Shown: in pieces, positions 1 to 7,060 of the stretch
Numbering within the stretch: the stretch's first letter is position 1
Layout of the letters: each line of letters starts with the position of its first letter
From: an uncultured Lachnospiraceae bacterium
GTDB taxonomy: Bacteria > Bacillota > Clostridia > Lachnospirales > Lachnospiraceae
Assembly: GCA_902783095.1 (NCBI GenBank)
Contig: CACZPX010000164.1
Location: 1 to 7,370 of the forward strand
DNA: 7,370 bases
Direction: 5' to 3'
Made by a program: the position numbers and the translations under genes
Notes under the pieces: model-generated
What the model saw: the letters and a program-made list of their open reading frames with translations, nothing else
What the model was told of the DNA's origin: nothing
Databases searched by the model: none

Positions 1-1
1 A

Positions 2-577
2 GGCTACGTGGGCCAGACCGCCATCAAAACGCAGGAGCAGATCCAGAAGGCGCTTGGCGGCGTGCCGTTTATAGACGAGGCCTATTCGCTGGCCAAAAAG
101 GACGACACCTTTGGCGAAGAGGCCATCGACACCATCTTAAAGGCCATGGAAGACAACCGCGACAACCTGGTGGTGATCGTGGCCGGCTACACCGAGCCCA
201 TGGAGCGCTTTATCAACAGCAACCCGGGGTTAAAGTCCCGGTTTAACAAGTATATCGAGTTTCCGGACTACACGGTGGAGGAACTGGAGGGCATCTTCTA
301 CCAGAACTGCACGCGCTACGATTACACGGTAGACGACGACGTACGCCCGCACATCCACGAGATGATCGTGCTGCGCAAGTTCACCAAGCGGGAAAACTTC
401 GCCAACGCGCGCGAGGTCCGCAACATGTTTGAGGAGATCATCACCAACCAGGCGCGCCGCGTGGCCGCCATGGAGGCTCCGACGGAAGCGGACATGAAGG
501 CCATCACCCTGGACGATCTGCTGGATGAGGAACAGCCGGCAGAGGAACAGCCGGCGGACGAACCGCCCCTTGCATAA
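2..577 (+). CDS. CbxX/CfxQ (SpoVK-like) AAA+ ATPase, C-terminal part (5' end outside window)
   Basis: This is the C-terminal 191 residues of a AAA+ ATPase of the CbxX/CfxQ/SpoVK family, whose members remodel protein complexes, such as Rubisco in CbbX or sporulation-related targets in SpoVK. Residue numbers count from the first complete codon at 2-4. The fragment opens with the pore-loop stretch GYVGQTA, so Walker A lies upstream of the window. Walker B is VPFIDEAYSL (21-30, D25 and E26), sensor 1 is VVIVAGYTE (57-65), and the arginine-finger segment is NPGLKSRF (74-81). A sensor-2-like NAREVRN sits at 135-141. The tail is acidic and proline-rich with a repeated EEQPA unit (176-188). The GTG at 8 is not taken as the start because family homology continues upstream of it. 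The family normally has Leu where P22 stands. The gene is separated from the downstream operon by a terminator. The substrate is unknown. The family call is firm; the name SpoVK is only a resemblance. Confidence 0.9.
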   Translation, partial: GYVGQTAIKTQEQIQKALGGVPFIDEAYSLAKKDDTFGEEAIDTILKAMEDNRDNLVVIVAGYTEPMERFINSNPGLKSRFNKYIEFPDYTVEELEGIFYQNCTRYDYTVDDDVRPHIHEMIVLRKFTKRENFANAREVRNMFEEIITNQARRVAAMEAPTEADMKAITLDDLLDEEQPAEEQPADEPPLA

Positions 578-609
578 GCTCCGGCCATCCCCGGCCGGGG
601 CTTTTTCTT
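577..609 (+). terminator. Rho-independent terminator after the AAA+ ATPase gene
   Basis: Arms 577-586 (AGCTCCGGCC) and 593-602 (GGCCGGGGCT) pair over 10 bp with one G-U wobble and enclose the 6-nt loop ATCCCC. A T-rich run, TTTTCTTA, follows directly. The stem begins in the TAA stop codon. It should end transcription of the AAA+ gene before the next promoter. Confidence 0.9.
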
Positions 610-650
610 ATCTTCTTCTTTTATTCTCCGGCAAACCGCCGCCTCTTTGC

Positions 651-679
651 TTGCACGCTCTCCCTCCATGAATTATAAT
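651..679 (+). promoter_or_regulatory. Sigma-A-type promoter for the AroM-TerB-ATPase-helicase unit
   Basis: A perfect -10 hexamer TATAAT lies at 674-679. Exactly 17 bp upstream is TTGCAC (651-656), which matches the -35 consensus only in its first three bases. Transcription would start near 686, about 29 nt before the AroM start codon. The short AT-rich island stands out in a GC-rich window and lies just after a terminator, as expected for the head of an operon. Confidence 0.75.
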
Positions 680-698
680 GATGGGTACGATAGTTTTT

Positions 699-707
699 GG
701 AGGGAGG
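699..707 (+). promoter_or_regulatory. Ribosome binding site for the AroM-family gene
   Basis: The purine run GGAGGGAGG ends 7 nt before the ATG at 715. This fixes the start at 715 rather than the in-frame TTG at 697, which lies before and within the site itself. The site is also the right arm of a 9-bp inverted repeat with 660-668. Confidence 0.85.
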
Positions 708-714
708 ATCCCGC

Positions 715-1386
715 ATGAAGATCGGCGCGATAACCGTAGGCCAGGCCCCGCGCGTGGACGTGACGGCAGACATTATGGACCTCTTGGGTCCGGACGTGGA
801 GCTTCTGGAACGGGGCGGCCTGGACGGCCTTTCCCGTGAGGAGATCGCGGCCTTTGCGCCGCAGGACGGTGATTACGTGCTGGTCTCGCGGCTCGTGGAC
901 GGCACGTCCGTGACCTTTGCCGAAAAGTACGTGATCCCCCGCCTGCAGACCGCCATAAACGAGCTGGAGGCCGCCGGGGTAGCGCTGATCCTGGTCTTCT
1001 GCACCGGCGCCTTTCCGCCGGAGCTGACGGCGCACGTGCCGCTGCTCTTCCCCAACGACCTGATCCAGCGCGTGGTGCCGCTTTTGACCAGGCGCTCCAG
1101 CATCATCACGGTCACCCCTTCTCCGCTGCAGATCGAGCAGAACCAGAAGAAGTGGCAGGCCTTTGTACGGAACTGCCGCACCATCGCGGTCTCTCCCTAC
1201 GGGGACGCGGCGGACGTCGCGGCGGCCGCGCTGCAGATCAAAGACGCCGACGCGGACCTTATCGTACTGGACTGCATCGGGTTCACCTGTGAGATGAAGC
1301 GGATGTTTGCAGAAGCAACCGGAAAGCCTGTGGTCCTGCCGCGCACCCTGCTGGCGCGGGTGGCGGCCGAGATCGCCGCGGTTTAA
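715..1386 (+). CDS. AroM family protein
   Basis: This 223-residue protein matches the length (about 225) and pattern of the AroM family, whose biochemical role is unsettled; E. coli aroM lies beside aroL, but no shikimate-pathway reaction is established for it. Visible family features are the N-terminal strand with TVGQAPR (7-13), GLSREEI (38-44), the hydrophobic strand ending in FCTG (95-98), and DCIGF (186-190), equivalent to DCLGF in E. coli AroM. The two strand-end cysteines C96 and C187 recall the paired cysteines of the Asp/Glu/hydantoin racemase superfamily, but an isomerase activity is only inference. No signal peptide or membrane segment is seen, so it is probably cytosolic. It is the first gene after the promoter. 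The next gene begins 41 nt downstream without a terminator, so co-transcription with the TerB cassette is likely. The start is set by the strong ribosome binding site at 699-707. Confidence 0.88.
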   Translation: MKIGAITVGQAPRVDVTADIMDLLGPDVELLERGGLDGLSREEIAAFAPQDGDYVLVSRLVDGTSVTFAEKYVIPRLQTAINELEAAGVALILVFCTGAFPPELTAHVPLLFPNDLIQRVVPLLTRRSSIITVTPSPLQIEQNQKKWQAFVRNCRTIAVSPYGDAADVAAAALQIKDADADLIVLDCIGFTCEMKRMFAEATGKPVVLPRTLLARVAAEIAAV

Positions 1387-1415
1387 ACCCCGCCGGCATC
1401 GGAGACTTTTGCGGG

Positions 1416-1422
1416 AAAGGAG
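1416..1422 (+). promoter_or_regulatory. Ribosome binding site selecting a GTG start
   Basis: AAAGGAG lies 5 nt before GTG at 1428. No in-frame ATG exists nearby, and the family-like N-terminal domain begins right after this GTG, so the site decides the start of the TerB-domain gene. Confidence 0.85.
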
Positions 1423-1427
1423 CATAC

Positions 1428-3356
1428 GTGACCCTGTCGGACCTTGCGGCCTACGCCGCGGAAACCTACGGCATCAAAGAGCAGCACAAATGGGCGGATT
1501 TTCCCGGCTTTTCCGTGCTGGTGGATCCGCACACGGAAAAGTGGGCGGCGCTTTTGATGCGGCGCTGGGATCCGGAGACAGGGAGCACCGTAGAGCTTTG
1601 CGACTTAAAATGCGGCAGGGACTGCCTGGTCCGGCTCCGCGCGTCTTATCTTTCCGCGCCCTTCCGGATGCAGGGTCAGAAATGGGTGGGCGTACGCTTT
1701 GACAGGCGCACCGATCCCGCCGTGGTCTTCCGCCTGTTCGACCGCGCCGTCACTTCCGGCGAACAGCGCGGCTATACCGTTTCCTTAGGCGGCGTTCCAA
1801 ACGCCGTCGCCGCCAGGCAGGAGACGCTGCTGCCGGCCTACGGCGGCAGAAGGCTCGCGCCGGAGGAGGCCATCCCGCCGCGCATCCGCGAGATGCTGAA
1901 GCTCTACGAACCGGGAAACGGCTCTTTTTTGCAGAAGTGCAAGATCTTCTACCTGCAGGGGAAGTCTATGGAGGACTACACGGACGACCGCCCCTGGGAG
2001 GGGAAGTTCCGGCATTACTTTCCCACCTACCACGACCTGAACGTGCCGCAGCTGCGCGGCTACTTCACCTGGCGCACCGGCGTGCGCCGCGGCGAATTTC
2101 AAAAGGTGCCCGCGTCCTTTGCCTATCTGTATCTCTACGAGCTTTTAAACGGGATCGGCACGGACTCGCCGGAGGACGCCCTGGAAAAGATGAAGGCCTT
2201 TGAGACCGGCTACCTGGACGCCGGCATTGGGGAGGCGGACATCCGGGAAAACCTGCACCGCTGGATGCTGGAATACGCGGTGCTGCACGGCATCCCGCCC
2301 GCCGTCGCCCTGCGGTACACCGATCCCGCGCTGCTGGCGCAGGACGAGGCGCTTTTGATCCTGCAAAAGCCGGAAGAACGCACGGACGGCGAGGTCTTTG
2401 GCGCGCTGGTCACCCTGGCCGGCCCCAGGTTTGCCGCCTCGCCGGTGATCACCAAATGTGAAAACGGCCCGCACCTGTTTGCCGCCAGCTGGCGGACGGC
2501 GCAGGCAAACTATAAAAAGGACGACAAGGACCTGTTCCGCGCCTGTTTCGGGCGGACCTACGGCTTTCCCTGGCACCCGCTGGCCAACGCGGTGTACTGG
2601 GACCGCCGCCCCGTCAAAGACGCGGATTACTGCCTCACCGCCTGCAGACGGTATCTCTGCCGCGGCGGTACCTGGCGGGAGGAGCGCTACGAACCGCTGT
2701 ATTTTGACAAAAAGCGCTTTTCCGCCTTTCTGCACGAGACGGACCGGCTGCTGCGCCGGTATCTGAAGACCGGCCACGACTTAAAGGAGCGCCCGGAAGA
2801 AGCCTGGGCCTCGGTTTACGTCCGGACCGTCATCGAGGCGGACAAAGCGGCCGCCGCCGAGGCCGCAAGGCCCAGGATCACGCTGGATCTGTCCGGCCTG
2901 GAGCGCATCCGGAAGGACGCGCAGACCACCCGGGACAGCCTGCTCACGGAGGCGGAGCTGGACCTGCCGGGCGCCGGCGGCATGCCGGACGGCCCTGCCG
3001 CTCCCGCTGCTGCACCCGCCGTACCCACCGCTGCGTCCGCCGCGGCACCTGATGCTCCCACTGCCGCTGCGCCAGTTGCGCCTGACGCGCCCGAAGCGGA
3101 CGAAGGCCCCCTCGACGCGGTCCAGAAGAGGATCCTCGCGGGGCTTCTGCGCGGGGAGGACGTCCTGCCCGTTATCCGGGCGGAGCATCTGATGCCGGCC
3201 CTGGCCGCGGACATGATCAACGAGCTGCTCTTTGACGAGATCGGCGACACCGTGCTGGACTGCGACGGCGACCGCCTGTCCGTGGTGGAAGACTACCGCG
3301 AAGATCTGGAGCGGCTGCCCGGCCTGCAGGCGCTTCTTACGCAGGACCCCGTATAA
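1428..3356 (+). CDS. TerB-N/TerB-C domain protein with an extra N-terminal domain
   Basis: This 642-residue, probably cytosolic protein has three parts. Residues 1-110 form a compact alpha/beta segment with FPGFSVL (25-31), KWAALLMRRWD (38-48), CDLKCG (58-63) and KWVGVRFD (85-92). Its strand pattern resembles MmcQ/YjbR-like domains, a tentative assignment. A TerB-N domain follows from about 160 to 390: its hallmarks are YFPTYHDLNVPQLRGYFTWR (197-216), then VRRGEF (219-224) and YLYLYELLNGIG (233-244). After helical segments near 425-510 comes a low-complexity Ala/Pro linker (about 513-560). The TerB-C end is at 562-630, with MPALAADMINELLFDEIGD (589-607) and VVEDYREDLE (619-628). TerB-type domains occur in tellurite/stress (Ter) systems; TerB itself is a metal-binding helical bundle. 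It starts at GTG with AAAGGAG 5 nt upstream. The 12-nt gap to the ATPase gene implies tight co-expression. I infer a scaffold or sensor for the ATPase and helicase. There are no transmembrane segments and no visible nuclease motif. Confidence 0.85.
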   Translation: MTLSDLAAYAAETYGIKEQHKWADFPGFSVLVDPHTEKWAALLMRRWDPETGSTVELCDLKCGRDCLVRLRASYLSAPFRMQGQKWVGVRFDRRTDPAVVFRLFDRAVTSGEQRGYTVSLGGVPNAVAARQETLLPAYGGRRLAPEEAIPPRIREMLKLYEPGNGSFLQKCKIFYLQGKSMEDYTDDRPWEGKFRHYFPTYHDLNVPQLRGYFTWRTGVRRGEFQKVPASFAYLYLYELLNGIGTDSPEDALEKMKAFETGYLDAGIGEADIRENLHRWMLEYAVLHGIPPAVALRYTDPALLAQDEALLILQKPEERTDGEVFGALVTLAGPRFAASPVITKCENGPHLFAASWRTAQANYKKDDKDLFRACFGRTYGFPWHPLANAVYWDRRPVKDADYCLTACRRYLCRGGTWREERYEPLYFDKKRFSAFLHETDRLLRRYLKTGHDLKERPEEAWASVYVRTVIEADKAAAAEAARPRITLDLSGLERIRKDAQTTRDSLLTEAELDLPGAGGMPDGPAAPAAAPAVPTAASAAAPDAPTAAAPVAPDAPEADEGPLDAVQKRILAGLLRGEDVLPVIRAEHLMPALAADMINELLFDEIGDTVLDCDGDRLSVVEDYREDLERLPGLQALLTQDPV

Positions 3357-3368
3357 AAGGAGAACACT

Positions 3369-4700
3369 ATGACGGAAGATAACAGAAAAGTCCCGCGGCG
3401 CATCGCGCAGACGGTGCTGAACGCCTTAAAGGGCGGCGTGGTGCCGCGCATCGGCCTGCCCTATATCACGGTGGGCCGCAAAAGCGAGATCGAGGCGCTG
3501 CTGCACGACGTGGACGTCATATCGGAGGGCGGCGCGTCCTTCCGCTTTATCGTGGGCCGCTACGGCGCCGGCAAGAGCTTTCTGCTGCAGACCATCCGCA
3601 ACTACGTGATGGACCGCGGCTTTATCGTGGCCGACGCGGACCTGTCGCCGGAGCGCCGGCTGCAGGGCACCCGCGGCCAGGGTCTTGCCACCTACCGGGA
3701 ACTGATCGGCAACCTGTCCACCAAAACCAAGCCGGAGGGCGGCGCGCTGACGCTGGTGCTGGACCGCTGGATCAGCTCCGTCCAGTCGCAGGCCGCGCAG
3801 GAGACCGGCCTTGCCCCCGGGGATCCCGCGCTGACCGCCGCCGTGGACAAAAAGATCTACGCCGTCACCGACGCGGTGAGCGAGCTGGTGCACGGCTTTG
3901 AGTTTGCCAGGCTGCTGTCCGCCTACTATCACGCCTACGTCACGGACGACGACGAGACCCGGGCCAAAGTGGTCCGCTGGTTCCGCGGCGAGTATACCCT
4001 AAAGCGCGAGGCGAAAGAGACGCTGGGCGTGAATATCGTCATCTCCGACGACGACTGGTACGAGTACCTGAAGCTCTTCGCCGCCTTTTTCCGGCTGGCG
4101 GGCTACGCCGGCATGATGATCATGATCGACGAACTGGTGAACATCTCCAAGATCCCCAACGCGGTCACCCGCCAGTACAACTACGAGAAGATGCTCACCA
4201 TGTACAACGACACCCTGCAGGGCAAGGCGCACTACCTGGGCATCATCATGGGGGCCACGCCGCAGGCCGTGGAGGACAAGCGCCGGGGCGTGTACAGCTA
4301 CGAGGCGCTGCGCTCCCGCCTGGCCGAAGGCCGCTTTTCCAGGCCCGGCGCGCGGGATCTTCTGGCGCCGGTCATAAGGCTGGAGCCGCTCACGGCGGAG
4401 GAGATGCTGGTCCTGTGCGAAAAGCTCACCGCCATGCACGCGGGCCTGTACGGCTATGAACCGCGCCTTGGCACGGACGAACTGGCCGCCTTCATCCGGC
4501 TGGAGTACATCCGGATCGGCGCGGACGCCAACATCACCCCGCGCGAGGTGATCCGGGACTTTATCGAACTGCTGGACCTTCTGTACCAGCACCCGGACAT
4601 GACCGCGGAGACCCTGCTGCAATCCGAAGAATTCACCTTTGCACCGTCCCAGGCCGTCTCCGACGAGACGGACGAGGGCTTTGCGGAGTTCACCATCTGA
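3369..4700 (+). CDS. BrxD-like P-loop ATPase (DUF2791 / BREX ATP-binding domain)
   Basis: This 443-residue AAA+/STAND-like ATPase has Walker A GRYGAGKS (63-70) after the entry motif TVGRKSEIEALL (34-45). Walker B is MMIMIDEL (249-256, D254 and E255), the sensor-1-like strand is LGIIMGATPQ (290-299), and arginine-finger candidates lie in LRSRLAEGRF (314-323). A helical lid follows, with an ITPREVIRDFIELLD segment (389-403). The GRYGAGKS loop, the IDEL Walker B and the overall length fit the DUF2791 family, which includes BrxD of type 2 BREX loci, where it neighbours an Lhr-like helicase as it does here. The start ATG has AAAAGGAG 6 nt upstream, overlapping the stop codon of the TerB gene, which suggests translational coupling. 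The likely role, by inference, is ATP-driven regulation or loading of the helicase on DNA. The long acidic insertion between Walker A and B (about 120-230) is part of the family pattern as far as I can judge. Confidence 0.87.
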   Translation: MTEDNRKVPRRIAQTVLNALKGGVVPRIGLPYITVGRKSEIEALLHDVDVISEGGASFRFIVGRYGAGKSFLLQTIRNYVMDRGFIVADADLSPERRLQGTRGQGLATYRELIGNLSTKTKPEGGALTLVLDRWISSVQSQAAQETGLAPGDPALTAAVDKKIYAVTDAVSELVHGFEFARLLSAYYHAYVTDDDETRAKVVRWFRGEYTLKREAKETLGVNIVISDDDWYEYLKLFAAFFRLAGYAGMMIMIDELVNISKIPNAVTRQYNYEKMLTMYNDTLQGKAHYLGIIMGATPQAVEDKRRGVYSYEALRSRLAEGRFSRPGARDLLAPVIRLEPLTAEEMLVLCEKLTAMHAGLYGYEPRLGTDELAAFIRLEYIRIGADANITPREVIRDFIELLDLLYQHPDMTAETLLQSEEFTFAPSQAVSDETDEGFAEFTI

Positions 4701-4709
4701 GTCTGACAC

Positions 4710-4716
4710 AAAGGAG
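4710..4716 (+). promoter_or_regulatory. Ribosome binding site selecting ATG 4722 for the helicase
   Basis: AAAGGAG lies 5 nt from the ATG at 4722. The preceding in-frame TTG at 4719 is only 2 nt from the site, too close to serve as the start. Confidence 0.85.
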
Positions 4717-4721
4717 TTTTG

Positions 4722-6956
4722 ATGGACGTCTTTGACCGCTATGCGCCTTTTATCCAGGACTATATCTACCGCTCCGGCTGGCAGACGCTGCGCGGCGTGC
4801 AGAACGCCGCGGGCGACGCGATCTTCGGCACGGACCACAACGTGCTCCTGACAGCCTCCACCGCCTCCGGCAAGACCGAGGCCGCCTTTTTCCCCATCCT
4901 CACCCTGCTGGACGAGGACCCCTCGCGCACGGTGGGCGTGCTCTACATCGCGCCGCTCAAGGCGCTGATCAACGACCAGTTCGGCCGGCTGACCGAACTG
5001 TGCGAGGAGGCCGGCATCCCCGTCACCCGCTGGCACGGCGACGCGCCGCAGTCGCAGAAGCGCAAACTTCTGCGCAAGCCCGCCGGCATCCTGCAGATCA
5101 CGCCGGAGTCGCTGGAATCGCTGATGATCAACAAGCACATGGAGATCCCTGCCCTGTTCGGGGACCTGCGCTTTATCGTGATAGACGAGGTCCACTCGCT
5201 GCTGCGCGGCGACCGCGGCATGCAGACCTTCTGCCTGATCGAGCGGCTCTGCCGCACGGCGGGCTGCGATCCCCGGCGCATCGGCCTGTCGGCCACGCTG
5301 GGCGAACCGGAGGCCGCCGGCCGCTTTTTGTCCGCTGGCAGCCACAGACAGACCGTGATCCCGGCCTTTGACGGCGGGAAGGAGATCTGGCGCCTGTCCA
5401 TGGAGCACTTTTTCAACACGGAGCCCCAGGCGGACGAAGGCGCTTCCGACCTGCTTGCCACGCCGGTCCCGGAACCGGCCACGGACACCGCCCCCAAGGC
5501 GGCCGATCCCGGCATGGGCTACATCTTTGAACACACGCGGGGCAAAAAATGCCTGATCTTTACCAATTCCCGTGAGGAGTGCGAGGCCGTCTGCCAGAAT
5601 CTGCGCCAGTACTGCGAGGCCAATCACGAGCCGGACCGCTTCCTGATCCACCACGGCAACCTCTCCGCCTCCTACCGCGAGAGCGCGGAGGAGGAAATGA
5701 AGGACGACGACTCCCTGCAGTCCGTGTGCGCCACGGCCACGCTGGAGCTCGGCATCGACATCGGCCGGCTGGAGCGCGCCTTTCAGATCGACGCGCCGTT
5801 TACCGTTTCCGGCTTTCTGCAGCGGATGGGCCGCACCGGCCGCCGCGGCGATCCGTCAGAGATGTGGTTCGTGATGCGGGAGGACCATCCCGAGGCGCGC
5901 GCCCTGATGCCCGACCTGATCCCGTGGTACCTGATCCAGGGGATCGCGCTGGTGCAGCTTTACATAGAGGAGCGCTTTGTGGAGCCGCCGCGCATGGACC
6001 GGCTGCCCTTCTCCCTGCTCTATCACCAGACCATGAGCACGCTGGCCTCCTGCGGCGAGATGACGCCGGGCGAACTGGCCTCCCGCGTGCTGCCGCTCTC
6101 CTGCTTTTCCCGGATCACGCAGGAGGACTACCGTGTCCTGCTGCGCCACCTGATCGCGGCGGACCACATCAACCGCACGGAAAACGGCGGCCTGATCGTG
6201 GGCATCACCGGCGAGCGCATCACCAATAACTACAAGTTTTACGCGGTCTTTCAGGAGAATATCGAATACACGGTGCACGCCGGCTCGGAAGAGCTCGGCA
6301 CCATCGTCAAGCCGCCGCCCGCGGGCGACAAGATCGCCATTGCCGGGCGGGTCTGGATCGTAGACGAGGTGGACCACAAGCGGCGCGAGGTATACTGCAC
6401 GCTGGTAAAGGGCAACATCCCCGCGTATTTCGGCGACGTGCCGGGCGACATCCACACGCGTATTTTAGAGCGGATGTACCGCGTGCTGCAGGAGCAGAAA
6501 GCCTACCCCTACCTGATGCGGCACGCCGTATGCCGCCTGCGCGACGCGCGGGAAACGTTTGCCAAGGCCGGCATGGAGGGCCATCCGCTGGTCCATCTGG
6601 GCGGAAAGATGTGGGCGCTGTTCCCGTGGCTGGGCAGCTACGCCTTTCTGGCGCTGGAGCGGTTTTTAAAGCTGCGCTGCGGCGAAAAGCTGGGGCTGAA
6701 AGGGCTGGATCCGTCGCGCCCCTACTATCTGCAGTTTACCATGCAGACGGACGCGGCCGGCTTTTTCCGGATCGTCACGGAAGAGGCGGATAAGGGCGTG
6801 GAACCGATGGAACTGGTCTACAAGGACGAGGTCCCGGTCTTTGAAAAGTATGACGAGTACGTTCCCGCGGAGCTGGTGCGCAAGGGCTTTGCCTACGGCG
6901 TGCTGGACGTGGCCGGCATGCTGGAGCGTGTAAAGAGCTGGAAGGCGCTGGTGTAG
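4722..6956 (+). CDS. Lhr/BrxHI-like superfamily 2 DEVH-box helicase
   Basis: This 744-residue ATP-dependent helicase has all the core motifs: motif I TASTASGKTEA (44-54), Ia APLKALINDQ (77-86), Ib TPES (127-130), II DEVH (155-158), III SATL (190-193), IV CLIFTNSREE (277-286), V TATLELGIDIG (338-348) and VI QRMGRTGRRG (367-376). The RecA2 domain is followed by helical/winged-helix-like sequence (about 400-500). Next comes an Lhr-type beta segment, IAIAGRVWIVDEVDHKRREV (538-557), and an LFPWLGSYAFLALERFL stretch (633-649), also typical of Lhr-like helicases. No four-cysteine cluster of the MZB/DUF1998 type is seen. The closest known context is BrxHI beside BrxD in type 2 BREX. It begins 21 nt after the ATPase gene and ends the operon. 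The expected role is 3'-5' translocation or unwinding of DNA or hybrids with its two partners; the substrate is inferred from the family. Confidence 0.92.
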   Translation: MDVFDRYAPFIQDYIYRSGWQTLRGVQNAAGDAIFGTDHNVLLTASTASGKTEAAFFPILTLLDEDPSRTVGVLYIAPLKALINDQFGRLTELCEEAGIPVTRWHGDAPQSQKRKLLRKPAGILQITPESLESLMINKHMEIPALFGDLRFIVIDEVHSLLRGDRGMQTFCLIERLCRTAGCDPRRIGLSATLGEPEAAGRFLSAGSHRQTVIPAFDGGKEIWRLSMEHFFNTEPQADEGASDLLATPVPEPATDTAPKAADPGMGYIFEHTRGKKCLIFTNSREECEAVCQNLRQYCEANHEPDRFLIHHGNLSASYRESAEEEMKDDDSLQSVCATATLELGIDIGRLERAFQIDAPFTVSGFLQRMGRTGRRGDPSEMWFVMREDHPEARALMPDLIPWYLIQGIALVQLYIEERFVEPPRMDRLPFSLLYHQTMSTLASCGEMTPGELASRVLPLSCFSRITQEDYRVLLRHLIAADHINRTENGGLIVGITGERITNNYKFYAVFQENIEYTVHAGSEELGTIVKPPPAGDKIAIAGRVWIVDEVDHKRREVYCTLVKGNIPAYFGDVPGDIHTRILERMYRVLQEQKAYPYLMRHAVCRLRDARETFAKAGMEGHPLVHLGGKMWALFPWLGSYAFLALERFLKLRCGEKLGLKGLDPSRPYYLQFTMQTDAAGFFRIVTEEADKGVEPMELVYKDEVPVFEKYDEYVPAELVRKGFAYGVLDVAGMLERVKSWKALV

Positions 6957-6999
6957 GAGCGCAAGGCGCTGAGGACGGGTTGCTCGGCTTTGCGCCATC

Positions 7000-7046
7000 A
7001 GATCCTTCGACTCCGCCTGCCTGCGGCAGGCTCCGCTCAGGATGAC
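7000..7046. repeat. Dispersed repeat, copy 1 (long form)
   Basis: This unit begins with AGATCCTTCG (7000-7009) and ends with TCAGGATGAC (7037-7046), the same ends as copy 2. Its 27-bp centre contains a hairpin with arms GCCTGCC (7015-7021) and GGCAGGC (7025-7031) around the loop TGC. The outer ATCCT (7002-7006) and AGGAT (7039-7043) can also pair, making a larger imperfect palindrome. The sequence type resembles interspersed repeats I remember from other bacterial genomes; a genome search is needed to prove dispersal. Confidence 0.7.
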
Positions 7047-7060
7047 AGAGCTGTAATAAA

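Noticed and set aside
8..10. GTG at position 8 as the start of the AAA+ gene
   Set aside because: The conserved GYVGQTA pore-loop segment spans it and the reading frame stays open to the window edge, so the gene is simply truncated by the window.
1387..1427. Possible terminator between the AroM and TerB genes
   Set aside because: CCCGC (1389-1393) and GCGGG (1411-1415) could form a 5-bp stem, but the loop is 17 nt and no T-run follows.
3999..5654. Long antisense open frame (551 codons) across the ATPase and helicase genes
   Set aside because: It lies opposite two genes with clear family motifs, its translation is low-information (rich in Arg, Gln, Gly, Val) without a recognisable domain, and long antisense frames are expected at this GC content.
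1428..6956. A complete BREX locus or a tellurite-resistance (terZABCDE) operon
   Set aside because: Only BrxD- and BrxHI-like genes and a TerB-N/TerB-C protein are present. No PglX, PglZ, BrxC/PglY, BrxA, BrxB, TerC or TerD homologue is visible in the window.
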